Numbered from the stretch's first letter, positions 1 through 26,340 are shown. The stretch: DNA of 64,000 bases from Triplophysa rosa (GCF_024868665.1 NC_079891.1:19830953-19894952), one strand, 5' to 3'. Program-made: numbers and translations. The notes: generated from the sequence alone by a model not told the origin.

Positions 1-167
1 AAACTCCATCCATAACAGGCTCCAAGAGAGACAAGCATAACCACGATCATCAAAGTACGACCATTATTCACTTTTAGTGAAGAGGTTTAAATCTTTAATA
101 TGCATAACTGGAGAGACTCAGTTTAGATTGTGTGTTTATTTGTATGTATTTGTATATTTTCATACAG
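1..167. other. Intron sequence of taf1 at window edge
   Basis: No coding similarity is visible. It ends in an AG acceptor (166-167) directly before the first recognisable taf1 exon, so it is the end of an intron. Confidence 0.7.
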
Positions 168-12885
<12,718 letters not shown>

Positions 12886-13236
12886 CACTCATTCCTGTAA
12901 ATCTGTCCTGTTATTGATGATGATGTTGTACATAATTGTATATTTTTGTACTGTTCTGATGGTTGTTTTTTACATGTTATTTTTATGACGTCTTGAGTCT
13001 ATGTGATGGACTGGGACAGGTTCTGTGATGAAGAATGTCACAAATAAATGTTTGTTTTTGTGAACCTTAAGCGTTGTGGGGTTTGTCCCTCATAAATTCT
13101 AATGTGTCTTTAGTCAAGTGAAGCATTTTTACCCACGTACATTTCAAGTCTATTCAGTTCCTTTCTAAGGCTTGCGATTGAACAGTAATCAACTCAACAG
13201 TTATTGATTCTTTGCAGAGGTCTACTGGAGGTTAAT
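12886..13236 (+). other. taf1: taf1 3' UTR and downstream sequence
   Basis: About 160 bases after the stop there is an AATAAA at 13043-13048, giving a short 3' UTR. The rest, up to the first transposon end at 13237, has no visible feature. Confidence 0.6.
13043..13048 (+). terminator. taf1: Polyadenylation signal of taf1
   Basis: Canonical AATAAA followed within about 20 bases by T/TG-rich sequence, 158 bases after the taf1 stop codon. Confidence 0.7.
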
Positions 13237-13455
13237 GGGGTCATATGGTGCGAATACGTGTTTTTCTGTGTCTTTGGTGTGTTATAAGTTGCCCATGCAT
13301 GTATTAGACACGTAAAATTGCAAAAATTGTCAGAACAAAAGATGCATTCTATCTAAAAGCGAATGCTCAACCAGACCTGCCTGAAACGCCTCGTGTAACC
13401 ACACCCCCACAAATCTATGTCAGTTTGTGGTATTTGACAAAGCTGGCCAAATGTA

Positions 13456-15006
<1,551 letters not shown>

Positions 15007-15257
15007 TACCCAAGTAAGGTGGGCGTACCTGTCAGCACAATTGCTTTGGAACCTGATGATCATAGCACACCTCGCTTTTCAGAGCGAGGAGCTTTGTAAA
15101 AAATCTGTGCGTTTCAGAGAGGTGGGGCAAAGAGGAAATATAAATATGCACGATATGTGGAAAATGCAGCGTTTTTCAACCTTAAATCGTGTATACACAT
15201 TGCATTACATCTAAAACAAACAAAAATATTAGTTTTAGCTGTGTCATATGACTCCTT

Positions 15258-16605
15258 TACATTTACATTTAGTCATTTAACAGACGCTTTATCCAAAGCG
15301 ACTTAAAGAGAGTTCAGGGAGCAATTAGTGATATGTCATACAGGAGAAATAAGGTGCTAATACAAAGTTACTAGTTTCAACAAAAGCTAGACCACTACCT
15401 GTTGAGAGAAAGAGAGAGGGTTAGTGTTTTTTTTTTCATTTTTCTGTCAAGTATTCACAGAAGAGATGGGTTTTAAGTAGTTTTTTGAATGTTGTGAGAG
15501 ATGTGGTTGACTGGACTGAGTTAGGAAGAATGTTCCACCAGGAAGGAGTTGTGAAGGAGAATGAGCGGGAAAGCGATTTACTGCCCTCATGAAGAGGCAA
15601 TACAAGACGCCGCTGGTTTGCTGAACGCAGGGATCTTGATGGGGTGTAGGAGTGCAGGAGGGTGTGAAAGTATGCTGGTGCAGATCCAGTGATAATCCTG
15701 TAGGCAAGCATTAGTGACTTGAATCTGATACGGGCTTCAACCGGTAGCCAGTGCAGAGAGATGAAAAGGGGTGTCACATGAGCCCTTTTGGGCTGTTGGA
15801 AGATGAGGGGTGCTGCTGCGTTCTGAACCAGCTGGAGCAGTTTGATAGCCTTTGCAGGAAGACCAGCAAGGAGAGCATTGCAGTAGTCCAACCTTGAGAT
15901 TACCAGGGCCTGGACAAGGAGTTGTGCCGCAAGCTCAGTGAGATAGGGTCTAACCTTTCTAATGTTGAATAAGGCATATCGGCATGACAACGTTGTCTTT
16001 GCAATGTGATCATTGAAGGACAGCTGTTCATCAAATATGACTCCGAGGTTCCTGGCTGTTTTGGAAGGAGTGATTGTGTTATTGCCATGTTGGATGGTGA
16101 GATAGTTCTGCCTTGGCAGGGTTCAGCTGGAGGTGATGCTCTTTCATCCAAGCTGAGATGTCTTCTAGGTAGGCCATAATGCGAGCTGCTACAGTGGTAT
16201 TGTCTGGGTGAAACGAGATGTAGATCTGGGTGTCGTCAGCATAACAGTGATACGAGAAGCCGTGTGCCCGTATGATGGGTCCCAACGATGTCGTGTAGAT
16301 GGAAAAAAGCAGCGGTCCAAGCACCGGTCCCTGAGGGACCCCAGTGATCATGTGGTGAGCAGTGGACAGCGAGCCCCTCCATGACACACTGAAGGATCTG
16401 CCGGAGAGGTAGGATTTGAACCAGCGGAGAGGAGTGCCTGAGATTCCTAGTGATGACAGGGTTGCTAGCAGTATCTGGTGATTGACAGTGTCAAACGCTA
16501 CAGATAGGTCTAGCAGAATCAGGACCGAGGATTTAATTTCCACCTTGGCTAGCCGCAGTGCTTCTGTGACCGATAGCAGTGCAGTCTCAGTTCCTTCAAA
16601 AGAAA
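15258..16605 (-). mobile_element. L2/CR1-type LINE, 5'-truncated
   Basis: Minus-strand reading frames encode a reverse-transcriptase core: [26 protein letters not shown] and the catalytic CYADDTQIY at 16079-16605. A frame break follows, then the C-terminal LINE segment (ISRLDYCNALLAGLP, LHWLPVEARIRFK) at 15436-15990. The 3' tail at 15258-15310, in element orientation, ends in the ATTTAC-type short repeat and the AAAGCG-containing stem typical of fish L2. No endonuclease remains; it is truncated at the 5' end, where family A copy 4 begins. Confidence 0.87.
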
Positions 16606-17010
16606 AGTTCACCCAAAAATTAAAATTAATTACTCTCTAGTTGTTCCAAACCTGTATAAATATCTTTGTTTGGTTGAACACAGAGAAAGATATTTGCAAG
16701 AATGCTTGTAACCAAACAGTTCTTGGATCCCATTGACTACCAAAGTAGGAAAAATTACAATTGTAGTCAAAAGTGCCCCAGTTTGCTGTCCTTCTTCAAA
16801 AATCTTCTTTTGTGTTCAACAGAACCAAAAATTAATTAAAAGTATTTTTCCTACTATGGTAGTAAATGGTGGCCAGGAACTGTTTGGTTATAAGCATTCT
16901 TCCAAATATCTTTGTGTTCATAAGAACAAATACATTTTTACAGATTTGGAACAACTCAAAGGTGAGTAAATGATGACAGGATTTTTATTTTTGGTGAACT
17001 GTCCCTTTAA
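16603..17010. mobile_element. Palindromic MITE, copy 4 of family A
   Basis: AAAGTTCACCCAAAAATTAAA at the left is matched by TTTTTGGTGAACTGTCCCTTT at the right, with inverted internal arms around AACAGTTCTTGGATCCCATT. It directly abuts the truncated 5' end of the L2 element. Confidence 0.78.
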
Positions 17011-17651
17011 GTTTGGGCCACATGACATAATGTTGTTGCTGCTGGAATCATCTATAGATAAATTCATGTATTTTAGAGATCACTCAAGTAAAAATACAGA
17101 TACAAAGCAGCAACAGTATCAAACATACACGCATAACATTTAACACTATCACAAACGCACTACCCATAAACAACGTACTGTATATATTCCATAGAGCTCC
17201 ACTTCCTGAGTAGTTTAAGGGTAAAACAGCCTATTACTGTACTGTAAAGATTAACTGCAAATCGGTAGGTCAAAAGTCCCGAAGACAAACTAAACAATAA
17301 AGCATTTTCCTAACTGCATTATCATTACAACACATCCAGCTTTCTTAACATTAATTGACATTACATGGCATGACTACTTTTACTAATAATGTAAAAAAAA
17401 ATGTAGTGACCAGTCACACCATGTAGAAATATACACCTTCCTTTACACAAATTGACATTTTTAATATCACTTGCTAACAACTGCTTTTGAACTTATCCTA
17501 GATGAAGGTGGAAATGCGCATGCTCTTTCTCAGCTTTCCACTTGGTTGGGTGTGTACACCATATCATAAAGACACTAGTCTAGTGCAAAGTGCTTCCAGT
17601 GAAATTCAGGTGTGTGTGTGTGCGTAAAGGTCAGTGTGTAGGAGCTACAAT
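17011..17651. other. Intergenic sequence upstream of the unknown membrane-protein gene
   Basis: No coding similarity. It should contain the promoter and 5' UTR of the gene starting at 17652, but I see no clear TATA box or CpG cluster and make no promoter call. Confidence 0.5.
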
Positions 17652-20600
17652 ATGAAGTTCTTAATATATGTGTGTTTCTTCGTGTTTGTTACTCATAATG
17701 TGATGGGACAGACAATATACCGTAAGTTTATGTGTATTTTGTTTGTATGAATCTCTACAATTGCTTTGTGAGAAATCAAAATGTCAAAACATTATGTAAT
17801 ATCTGTTTTATGAAAAATCTTCGAATATCAAGTAATTGTATGTGTTGATCAATACGTTGAGCTCTTATTGTATGTGTGTTTTCAGCTCTCTGTTCTAATG
17901 TAAATGACTTTGGCCAATGTTTGAACTCTTGGTCCTGTGACACAGAAGTCAGTAGCTGTACCTGTTTTGAGGGACAACCATATTGTCGGTAAATAGAAAC
18001 ATTTAAATTAAATGTGATACAGTTTCTTTAGTCTTATCTACATAGTTCCACAGCTCTTTCAAAATGTAGTTGATCACCGAGATAAAATATCAAATACAAA
18101 CCCACCATGTAGCATACGTATTCTGAGTTGAATGTCCGACATCCGCATAAACTTGTTAATATTGCACAATGTTGTTATGTCAACGGGAAAATCATGGTCA
18201 AAATCTGCTTAAGCACTGTGGGTTTGAGAATTGTTGCTCCACACTGACTCTTGTTTTTTTTTATAATTCTTCTTCTATTTTCTGTGTAGGTGCAATAACC
18301 TAAAAGGTGAGTTTTACATCGACGAAGACTGTTCTCAGAGATGGACAATAGTGACCTTTGCCCTGGTGGCGTCTCTGCCCGGTCTCACACTTGCTATACT
18401 TGTGGGGACGATTGTTTATGTGATAATGCTGCCATCAAGCAAGAGCCACAAAAGGTAAGAATAAGGAAAGAAAATTCGCAATAGTGTATTGTTGTTCAAT
18501 GCTGTTTTTAATGTGGAGAGCACAGTTTGACTTTATGAGGGACATTAAAACAGCTTAAAATGATAATTACAAATATGCAGCCCATAAAAAAATCTTGTGT
18601 AATTATTTTTGTCTTTGCGCTCAGTAACGCAGTCAACACGGCTTCTCCCAAAGAACAGGATCTATTCCCCGGAATTACATTTGCCTCTGATCTGAATGTA
18701 AGTCAATGTATGAATGTCTGGATTTGTGGGTAAAAATAGTTGATTATTGAAATCAATATAACAATGCTTATAAGCACAAACACTGATCTGGACATAACTT
18801 ATAATGTAATCAAACACAGCACAGCAGTATACTGTATAAATTCACGGTAAGAAATAATTAGCAGAAAACATAACTTACTTTAATGAGAACTTTTTTACCT
18901 GGCTTTCAAAGGGTCGAACTGCCCGTAACACAAGACCTTTGCCACAAAACCACATTCCCATGATAACCATTCCCAACAGTGCCAATAGGTGAGTTTATAC
19001 TATGAAAATGCAAACATATACAGTGTTTTCTAGAAAAGCGTAAAGTGTCTATTTTTAGATTTTTTCAAGTTGATAAATCTATAAGATACTTGATTAATGT
19101 TGTTCTGATTGTCTCCACAGTATGTCCGGTGGGACACGTGATCAACCAATGCGAGGTCCTTCTCGGCCCTACAGGTAGTTGATAATAATCCCCAATAAAC
19201 CGTGGTTTACAGTGATTTTATAACTAAACTAAGCTAAGGGGCGTTGTTAGGCACGATGTTAAGCAGAACCCCCTTAGCTGTAATAAAATCACTTTAAATC
19301 AAGGTTTATTGCTTTTATAAAATTGTTATTTCATATAGATAACAAGCAAATAAAATGAATGAAGGAATAAAATAAAATAAACACAGCAGATAAAATGTAC
19401 TGATATTAATAATAAAATATTGCTCCAACAACGTAGTTGTATGATTTTGGAAAATATTTAACGGCTTACAACACGGCACAACCAATTAGAATCAAGGACC
19501 AGAATTAACCATTTTATGTTACATTATGACTCACTCAGATTAAATCAGATTATCAGTACACAATTATTGTAGCCAAATAAATTTGACAAAAACTATATTA
19601 TCGCAATATCTATTAAAATAAAAACTCCTTAAAACTCAAATAAAATAAAAATTAAATAAATTCCTTAATTTTGTTTATTTTCTGTTTTCTCATTTTGGCC
19701 AATGAATCCCACTCAAAATACAAGTGTAGGGAGGTGGAAAGAGAGTTTGTAATGTTGGCTTTAATGTTGGCCAATGATGTCAATCGGATACTGGCACTGG
19801 ATTGTATTGCATATTATCATGTGTTTAGTATCTACACAATATCAAGCGTGGTTATTAATATCATGGTTTATGTTATTGTAAATATGACTATATTGTGACA
19901 TCCCTAAATTGCTACAATAAAGAAATATTTAATAGATCATAAAATTGGTTGCCAATTTGAATCAGCTTTGAGCTATTATAAAAACTTCATATAACAATTT
20001 GCTGTTTGAACATTAATCCCAGTTATTACCCAGTTGTACACAATACCAGGAGCTATTGTGAAAATTTGCCTGCATGATGTTTTTATGTGATTTTGGTTGA
20101 TTTATATTGGCGATATTATCATGTATTTTATTACTCAAGTAGCCTATCTATATCACGCTAACTCATCTAATAGTATGCACCCATATCCAGATGGTGGAAA
20201 TCCCCATGAGTCATACAGGTATGTCAGCTGTACACTGTGAAGAGGTGTGTGTACTGTGCCACATTGACAATTTTGGCAATTTATTTTATATGAAGAATGT
20301 TACAGTGACATTTAACTGCTCAAGAAAACTTCTTTGTGCAAAACTAAAAAAAATTAAGAATCCATTTAGCTCTTAAATGTTGTTTTGATATCCACAGTAT
20401 GTCCAGTGGCACACGTGATCCTCCTGTGGAAGGTCCTGCTCGACTCTACAGGTAGTTAATAAAGCAATAAGCCCCGCGAAGCAGTGGGTTACAGTGCATT
20501 TTATAACAGCTAAGGGCGTTGTGGCACGACGCGAAGCGGAGTGCCTAAAACCCCGTAGCTGTTATAAAATGCACTGTAACCCACTGCTTCGCGGGGCTTA

Positions 20601-21302
20601 TTGCTTTTATAAAACGGTTATTCCATATGCTTAGCAAGGTTTCATAAAATAAAGTAAATAAAATGATATTTAGGCTATGTGGTGCGGTCAGCCGTTATAT
20701 ATTGAGGTATTTATAACGGCTTAGAACTCCACTCAGCCAATCAGAATCAAGGACCAGAACTGACCGTTTTATAAGAATCAATAATTCATTGTTACACAAA
20801 TTGTTAACAACTATGCAGTTTTTTCCTAGTTTCACGTGTTTTTTTATGTGTTTTTGTAGCAGTTCAGCAGGTTACGGTCAGACTATGAATAACCCGTATG
20901 CTAGAGATTCACCCAGCAGAAACCCCTATGACAACCGCAGTGCTTCTCTTGAACACCGTAATGATTACAGACAACATGCACCTTCACATCCTTATGAAGA
21001 CGGGGTATGTACCAAACATCAATCTCAGAATGTATCCGTGAGTTTTTATCTTCTTGACTTGTTTATCTTTGGAGCACTCAGGATATTAAAGTACAGTAGT
21101 GTTCTGATAAGGTACTGTTGATGCTCAAAGGTCTTTGGAGAAGGTAATTTCTGCAAACAGTAACAACCATGTGCTCCAGTAACAGATTATCCTTCTGTCT
21201 CTTTGTCAGAACTCGTCCTATTCTCCTGCTCAATTCTACGCTTCTGATCGTGGAAACACTCGAGGTGGATTTCCACGACCTCATGTCAACCTACAATACT
21301 AG
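17652..21302 (+). CDS. Unrecognised single-pass membrane protein, 292 aa, ten exons
   Basis: Exons: 17652-17721, 17886-17988, 18290-18454, 18625-18697, 18912-18988, 19121-19174, 20174-20218, 20398-20451, 20860-21004, 21210-21302. All have GT/AG borders and compatible phases, ending TAG at 21300. Residues 1-20 form a hydrophobic signal peptide (start MKFLIYVCFFVFV). Residues about 25-75 are an extracellular module with eight cysteines. Residues about 80-110 are one membrane span (FALVASLPGLTLAILVG), followed by a basic stop-transfer KSHKR. The tail of about 180 residues is rich in Arg, Pro, Asn and Tyr, with NPY and PYRS-like pieces, and ends HVNLQY. Exons 6 and 8 are duplicates of each other, and exon 7 is of the same phase class. 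I do not recognise the family; a membrane-mucin or receptor-like epithelial protein is a guess only. The gene model is inferred without transcript data. Confidence 0.7.
19121..19530 (+). repeat. Tandem duplicated unit, copy 1 (exon 6 plus MITE)
   Basis: The 54-base exon 19121-19174 is followed within about 12 bases by a degenerate palindromic MITE. Its arms read around GTTTACAGTGATTTTATAA. The unit ends with the AATCAGAATCAAGGACCAGAA-like segment near 19490-19510. The same order of exon, donor GTAGTT, hairpin and ending recurs at 20398-20780, 1277 bases downstream. Confidence 0.7.
20398..20780 (+). repeat. Tandem duplicated unit, copy 2 (exon 8 plus MITE)
   Basis: Exon 8 (20398-20451) shares most bases with exon 6 (same TATGTCC.GTGG start, ACACGTGAT centre and CTACAG|GTAGTT end). 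It is followed at once by a hairpin MITE and the AATCAGAATCAAGGACCAGAA segment near 20733-20760, as in copy 1. Confidence 0.7.
20464..20604. mobile_element. Hairpin MITE with perfect 49-base arms
   Basis: Positions 20464-20512 are the exact reverse complement of 20556-20604, separated by a 43-base loop. The arms start GCAATAAGCCCCGCGAAGC. The perfection implies recent insertion, or repair between arms, and predicts a very stable stem in DNA or pre-mRNA. It lies within the intron after exon 8 of the unknown gene. Confidence 0.85.
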
Positions 21303-23315
21303 AACTGACTATAGCTGTATCATATTTTGTGCTTTTTTGATGAAATGAATTTAGGATTTTTTAAAATATTAAACTGAAAAGTTAAAATGAAAGAATTATT
21401 ACATACATGTCTTTCAACGTGTCTGGAAACATGTTTATGTGCAATTTTCTCTTTAATTTTACTTGCAGCAGTTAGTTTTTATTTCATTTTGATTACCTTA
21501 TTACACATCTTTGCACAGCTCTGGATCAGCTGTGCTGTCATCAAAGCAAAGTGAGACAAACCAAATTTTGATATGTTTTTCAATGCAACTTCTTATCCTG
21601 CCCTGGTTGGTATGCTGATTATTTCCATTAAATGTCTTAAATAAACAAAAATGATAACACTACCCTTACAAAAAGAGGTTTATTAAAGTGTGCTAGATTA
21701 TTTTCAACTCTAAAACTAAGTATAATTTTTATCTACTTTTAACCTCTCAGAAATACAGCCGCACAAAAAATTTAGAGACCATTTCAGAGACCGTTTTTCT
21801 AATTTTAGAATTTACTATAAGTATGTGTTTAGGTAAAATTATAATTTTTGTGTCATCATTTTTGTTTCAACTACAAACAATATTTTTACCAAATTTCAAA
21901 AATTTCAAATTTTAAAATATTTTTTCTATTTGTAGAAAATGAAAACTTAAGAAACAGGTCAAAATAACAAAAACGATGCTCTGTATTAATTCAGACCTCA
22001 AATACGGCAAAGAATATGATAACCTGGATTTTTATCATGTCTTGTCATGCTGTCAGACTTCCACATTGCTGTTGGATGACTTTGTCACTCCTGAGGTTTG
22101 ATTTTGTTGAAATCGGACTGGACTGGCCACAATACATCTATAAATGTTGATTTGAAAATATATTATATAAATAGTACAAGTATAAAAACAATCGTGTACT
22201 TTCATAAAAGTATTGACCTAGTCAGTATAAGGGCATTCATATAAACTTATTAGGTACAATGTTTATTTTCTGGAGGATCTTGTGACAGAAATGCAATAAT
22301 ATACATAACGATGTGTTCAGAGGTGTATAAAGACTTCACATAATGAAGCCTTGTTTTTATTACATACACTGCGGGACCCTTGCATGGAATTCACCCTTTT
22401 CTTCCACAGCAAGCCCCAAACGGACAAACTGCTCTACAGAGCGTGTTTTGTAAATACGTTATCTCCTTCAGCCAAGAAACGAAACCGTGATGACATCTTA
22501 GTTACTTTGAAAGGGAGGGGTGTAGAGAGTCACCAGATGCTGCAAAATTTCATACACTGGACCTTTAAGTATACTTTTAATAAAATGAACTATACTTATA
22601 AATGAAGTATACTTGTTTTTCATAAGGGTATTGGTCTCAGAATTTCGTATCATCCAGACACAGAGACAACAAAGCTGTTAAATGGTGACCTCTGGTTTAC
22701 TGGAGATCTTAATACAGAGATTTTTCACCCAAAAAAAAGATTTAGAATTACCAGGTAATGCAATAAATAACTTTAAGAATAAAAAGCAGTCTAGACTATT
22801 TTTCCACACAGTTTCTTCAAGCATTTTGAAGCTTGTTAAGCAGTTTTAGGATCCAGCGTTGTTTCTAGGTGCTCTTCCTCATCTTTCCTGGAAGTGTCTC
22901 GGCTGAAACAGACACTGAGGCTTTGCAGTATCTGCCAATAGTTCAACAAAGTAACTTCAAATCAAACAGCACATAAGGTTCTGCTGAGTGGGCTGATTTT
23001 GACACTAACAGTACTGAGAGTATAAAGAAAACTTCTGTAGATAATCCAAAAGTACTGGGATCTATTTACAGAAGAAACGGTTGCGATTAAAACAACATCC
23101 ACGTGAAGGCAAACTTTCAGAGAGATACAACAAGTGTCGAAAACATCTCTGAAGATTCTGCAGGAGATTCTGGTTTCATTACAGCTCACCAAGGTTTAAG
23201 AATTATAGCGAGGGACATTTAAAAGAACATCAAATACACAAAAACGGTTTAGAATCAAAACCTATCCGAATGACCACTCTCTGTTGTGTCCATATCATAT
23301 ATTGGCTTCATTTGG
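21303..23315. other. 3' UTR of the unknown gene, then intergenic sequence
   Basis: After the candidate poly(A) site at 21640 the region is A/T-rich. I see no gene, tRNA or clear transposon end in it. Confidence 0.5.
21640..21645 (+). terminator. Polyadenylation signal of the unknown gene
   Basis: AATAAA 338 bases after the stop codon at 21300-21302, in A/T-rich sequence. Confidence 0.5.
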
Positions 23316-23321
23316 GGGAGA

Positions 23322-23342
23322 TTTATTTGGGGGAGATTTATT
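23322..23342 (-). terminator. igbp1: Tandem polyadenylation signals of igbp1
   Basis: TTTATT at 23322-23327 and again at 23337-23342 read AATAAA on the minus strand, 60-80 bases after the igbp1 stop. They lie in a 15-base direct repeat (GGGGGAGATTTATTT), so the signal has been duplicated along with its context. Confidence 0.65.
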
Positions 23343-23400
23343 TGGGGGAACTGAAGGGATGTGTGCGTGTGCGTGTGCATGTGTCTGTGTATTTGTCAGA

Positions 23401-26146
23401 TCAGCCCATGTTCTTGCGGTTGCCATATCCTCTCCTGTGCGTGTCCTTCCAATCATCCCAGTCTCGTGCCTTCTGCAGGGCCTCTTCGTCATCATTCTCC
23501 TCCTTTCTCTCTCTCTCCGCTCTCTCATCCTCCTCTGCATCACCATCCACTGTGAATGATATCATTCTCGCACTGTCATACTGCTTTTTAATCAAAACAT
23601 AATAAATAAGTGCTAACGTGTAGAACAACCATCAGCGATTTATTTTTAAAAAAGTTAAAATCTGATCAAATAAGTGTAGGTAGGTACCTGTGCTGCGTGG
23701 TTTGCCCTGATCAGGTAAACATCCCTTCCGCCGATGCTGGTCATACCAGTCATCCACTGTCATGGTGGCAAGGCTGGGATACCCAGCACCAAACACTCTG
23801 CGATACAGAAAACAACATCACACATACAAAATAACAGTGGTGCCATAACGTTTCGGATGTAAAGGTCACATTCCAGGTCTCCGCTAAGAAGTTGACTTTT
23901 TCAAGGTAACATATAAATCATATACAACATATACGTACTTAGCCTGCACAGCATCCTTAGTCAGGATAAAAGGCTTCATGGGTGGTCTTTTGGGTGGGAA
24001 TGGCTGGGGTGCACTCTATAGAAATAAAAGATTATTACAAGCCTTGTCTCTTTAAAATATTCACACATGGTAAGGCCAAATGTCAATCGAGTACCTGCTT
24101 GAAATGCTCCATCTTTTTCAGTATCTCTATTTCCTGGTCAATGGATTCGATCTCCTCAAGCGCTAGAGTTACCCACCTGCGCACATGCAGCAGGTAAAAA
24201 TCTCTCACCACCTCTTCATCGGCCGATCCGGATTCAACCAGTCCTTTGATCTCGCCAAGCTTGGCTTCTGTCTCCTTACGTTGGTTAAACCTGGAAACGA
24301 ATCACTAAGAATAAATACAGTCACATATGATATGCGAGACATATTAACTAGTCAATAATACGATTTTATTGGCACTTGCATGTTAAGCAATACATTTACC
24401 CAATACTCAATAATGCACAGCAATCCAACCCACCTTTCGATTTTGGCCTGTCTTTGTGTTGCCATGGTGATAAGGTCTGGGTGTGACATTGGCATGGGTA
24501 CATGATTCGTCTGCTCCTCAGTGGGAGTATCTGCTTTGCTCTCACTGGTTTTGGGCAGCTGAAAACTGCACACGTCGTAGTCCTTGCACCGCTGGAGGAA
24601 GTCCATGAAGTAGACGCGGGCTGTCTGCACATGCTCGAGTCGCTTGCTGATGTTCACCTGTTTCATTGTAAGAGCTCCCAGCACTGCCGGCAACAGCAGA
24701 TACTTCAGATCAGTGGTGCTGATTTCCTCCAGAGCCTCATTACGACTACAGGGAAGCAATGACATAAATTAAGTTTTAACATTGACTGTTGTTTCATAAT
24801 GATCGTGAAGGACAAGTAAAGAACAAGTAAAAAGAAAAAGTGTCTTGCTACTGTGTCTTAAGTTGTAATGGTCGCTGCATGACACAAATCTGATTAACCA
24901 GTTATTTTAACACGAGATATAGAAACATACACGTTTACAATCCAGAGGTGTTCAAGTATGTTGTACCAGGGGTGTGATATGCAACATTATGCTGGATAAG
25001 TTTTCACTTCCCGATTTTTTTTTTTTATCTTACATATAGAAGTTCTTCTTCTGGACCAGCGTTGTTTACATTTTACGAAGTGGTCTACAGACTTAAAGGG
25101 AAAGTTCACCCAAAAATTAAAATTCTGTCATCATTTATTCACCCTCAGATTGTTCCAAACCTGTATAAATTCTGTTGTTCTGCAAACACAAAGTAGGATA
25201 TATATAAATATTCCCCATTTAGTAGGGAAAATAAATACTATGGGATTCAATGGGGGATGAGATCTGTTAGGAGATCTGTCATTTTTGGGTGAACTATCCC
25301 TTTAATACTTAACATTATTCCCCAAATAATCATCATTACATAATATGGCACTTATAAAGTCCAAAATCAAATGGCAGCTTTAATATTTTCACTTAAGGTG
25401 AAACATGCAATTTATAAATTCCACATTTTTTAAATATTTAGGGGTATATATCCTCAAACAATAACAAAGTCAGGCACATGCCAAATAAAAATACATTTAT
25501 CAAAACGTTAGTTTAATAGTGTACTATTTTATTTTGTAACAGCCAAAGAGAAAGAGGCACCCACTGTCATTATAAAACCACCATGATGACTTAAGACATA
25601 CAGATACGTCACGTTTTAAGTAAACTTTTATTCCCAATGTAACGTTATAACGTTAGACAAGTAAACACACACGGTGGGCGTGGAGCTACAGCAAAGTTCT
25701 TGAAAAGATCTCAAAAACTACTGTGTGACACATTTGTAAAAGTGCATTATTTCAGTAAACGTGGATGCTGAAGGGCGTTTGCAGGATGAACTGCAGATCC
25801 GAATGTAGTGACAGAGGAACTGACTCGAACACACTTTAACGTTATACACAAACACGATTCGTGTTTTATAATCAAATGTTTACACTTGTGGTGTAAACAC
25901 GTGATGTCTTGGGTTTATTTGTTCTTCTAACCTGAAAATGTCCAGCTGATTGACCATCCTGGTCGCCTCCTCCAGCTGCATGATGCCCCGCTTCACTTTT
26001 ACCTGCACCGCGTTTGAGCTGCTCGGCTCATTCGTAGTGTCCACTTCTTCATACAACTTCCAGCCCCGGTCCAGCAAATCTGACAGCTTCGGAGCATCTG
26101 AGCCACTGGGGTTTTGTATAGGGATAGTGTCTTCAGCAGCCGCCAT
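23401..26146 (-). CDS. igbp1: Immunoglobulin-binding protein 1 (alpha4), complete
   Basis: Minus-strand exons: 26146-25932, 24745-24434, 24290-24095, 24015-23939, 23797-23688, 23549-23401; phases fit and give 352 residues. Alpha4 binds the catalytic subunits of PP2A-type phosphatases and keeps them stable and inactive in the cytoplasm; it also contacts MID1. Visible signatures: acidic MAAAEDTI start, [19 protein letters not shown] (helical N-terminal PP2A-binding repeat region), RQAKIER, the [11 protein letters not shown] block, [19 protein letters not shown], and the invariant end [21 protein letters not shown]. Length matches vertebrate orthologues (about 340 residues). The start was chosen because the ATG is followed by the family-like N terminus and lies at the only suitable first exon. 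It is transcribed toward taf1 and the unknown gene. Confidence 0.96.
25097..25303. mobile_element. Palindromic MITE, copy 5 of family A (short)
   Basis: AAAGGGAAAGTTCACCC at the left pairs with GGGTGAACTATCCCTTT at the right. About 200 bases, an internally deleted member, inside igbp1 intron 1. Confidence 0.8.
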
Positions 26147-26340
26147 TTCTCAAAGCGTTTGTTATGATCCGGGACGGCTTCCGTCTCTTGCTCTTCCTGT
26201 GATTTGTATCCGGTCGGATCTCGGTGTGCAGTTCCGATGGTGTGCGTCAGATGGCAGCAGAGATCAGTGCTCTGGCTCTTTTCATTTACAATTTCTTCAC
26301 AATCAAATATTCTAGAGCTTGGCATCTCTCTGTTAACTTG
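26136..26340 (-). promoter_or_regulatory. igbp1: igbp1 5' region with YY1-like site at the start codon
   Basis: On the minus strand the start codon lies in AAATGGCGGC, a close match to the YY1 consensus often found at translation starts and just downstream of TSSs in TATA-less housekeeping genes. About 200 bases upstream contain scattered CpGs and no TATA box. The TSS itself cannot be placed. Confidence 0.4.

Noticed and set aside
23284..23602. Leucine/serine-rich plus-strand frames at 23.3-23.6 kb
   Set aside because: They are antisense shadows of the last igbp1 exon and its Glu/Arg-rich sequence.
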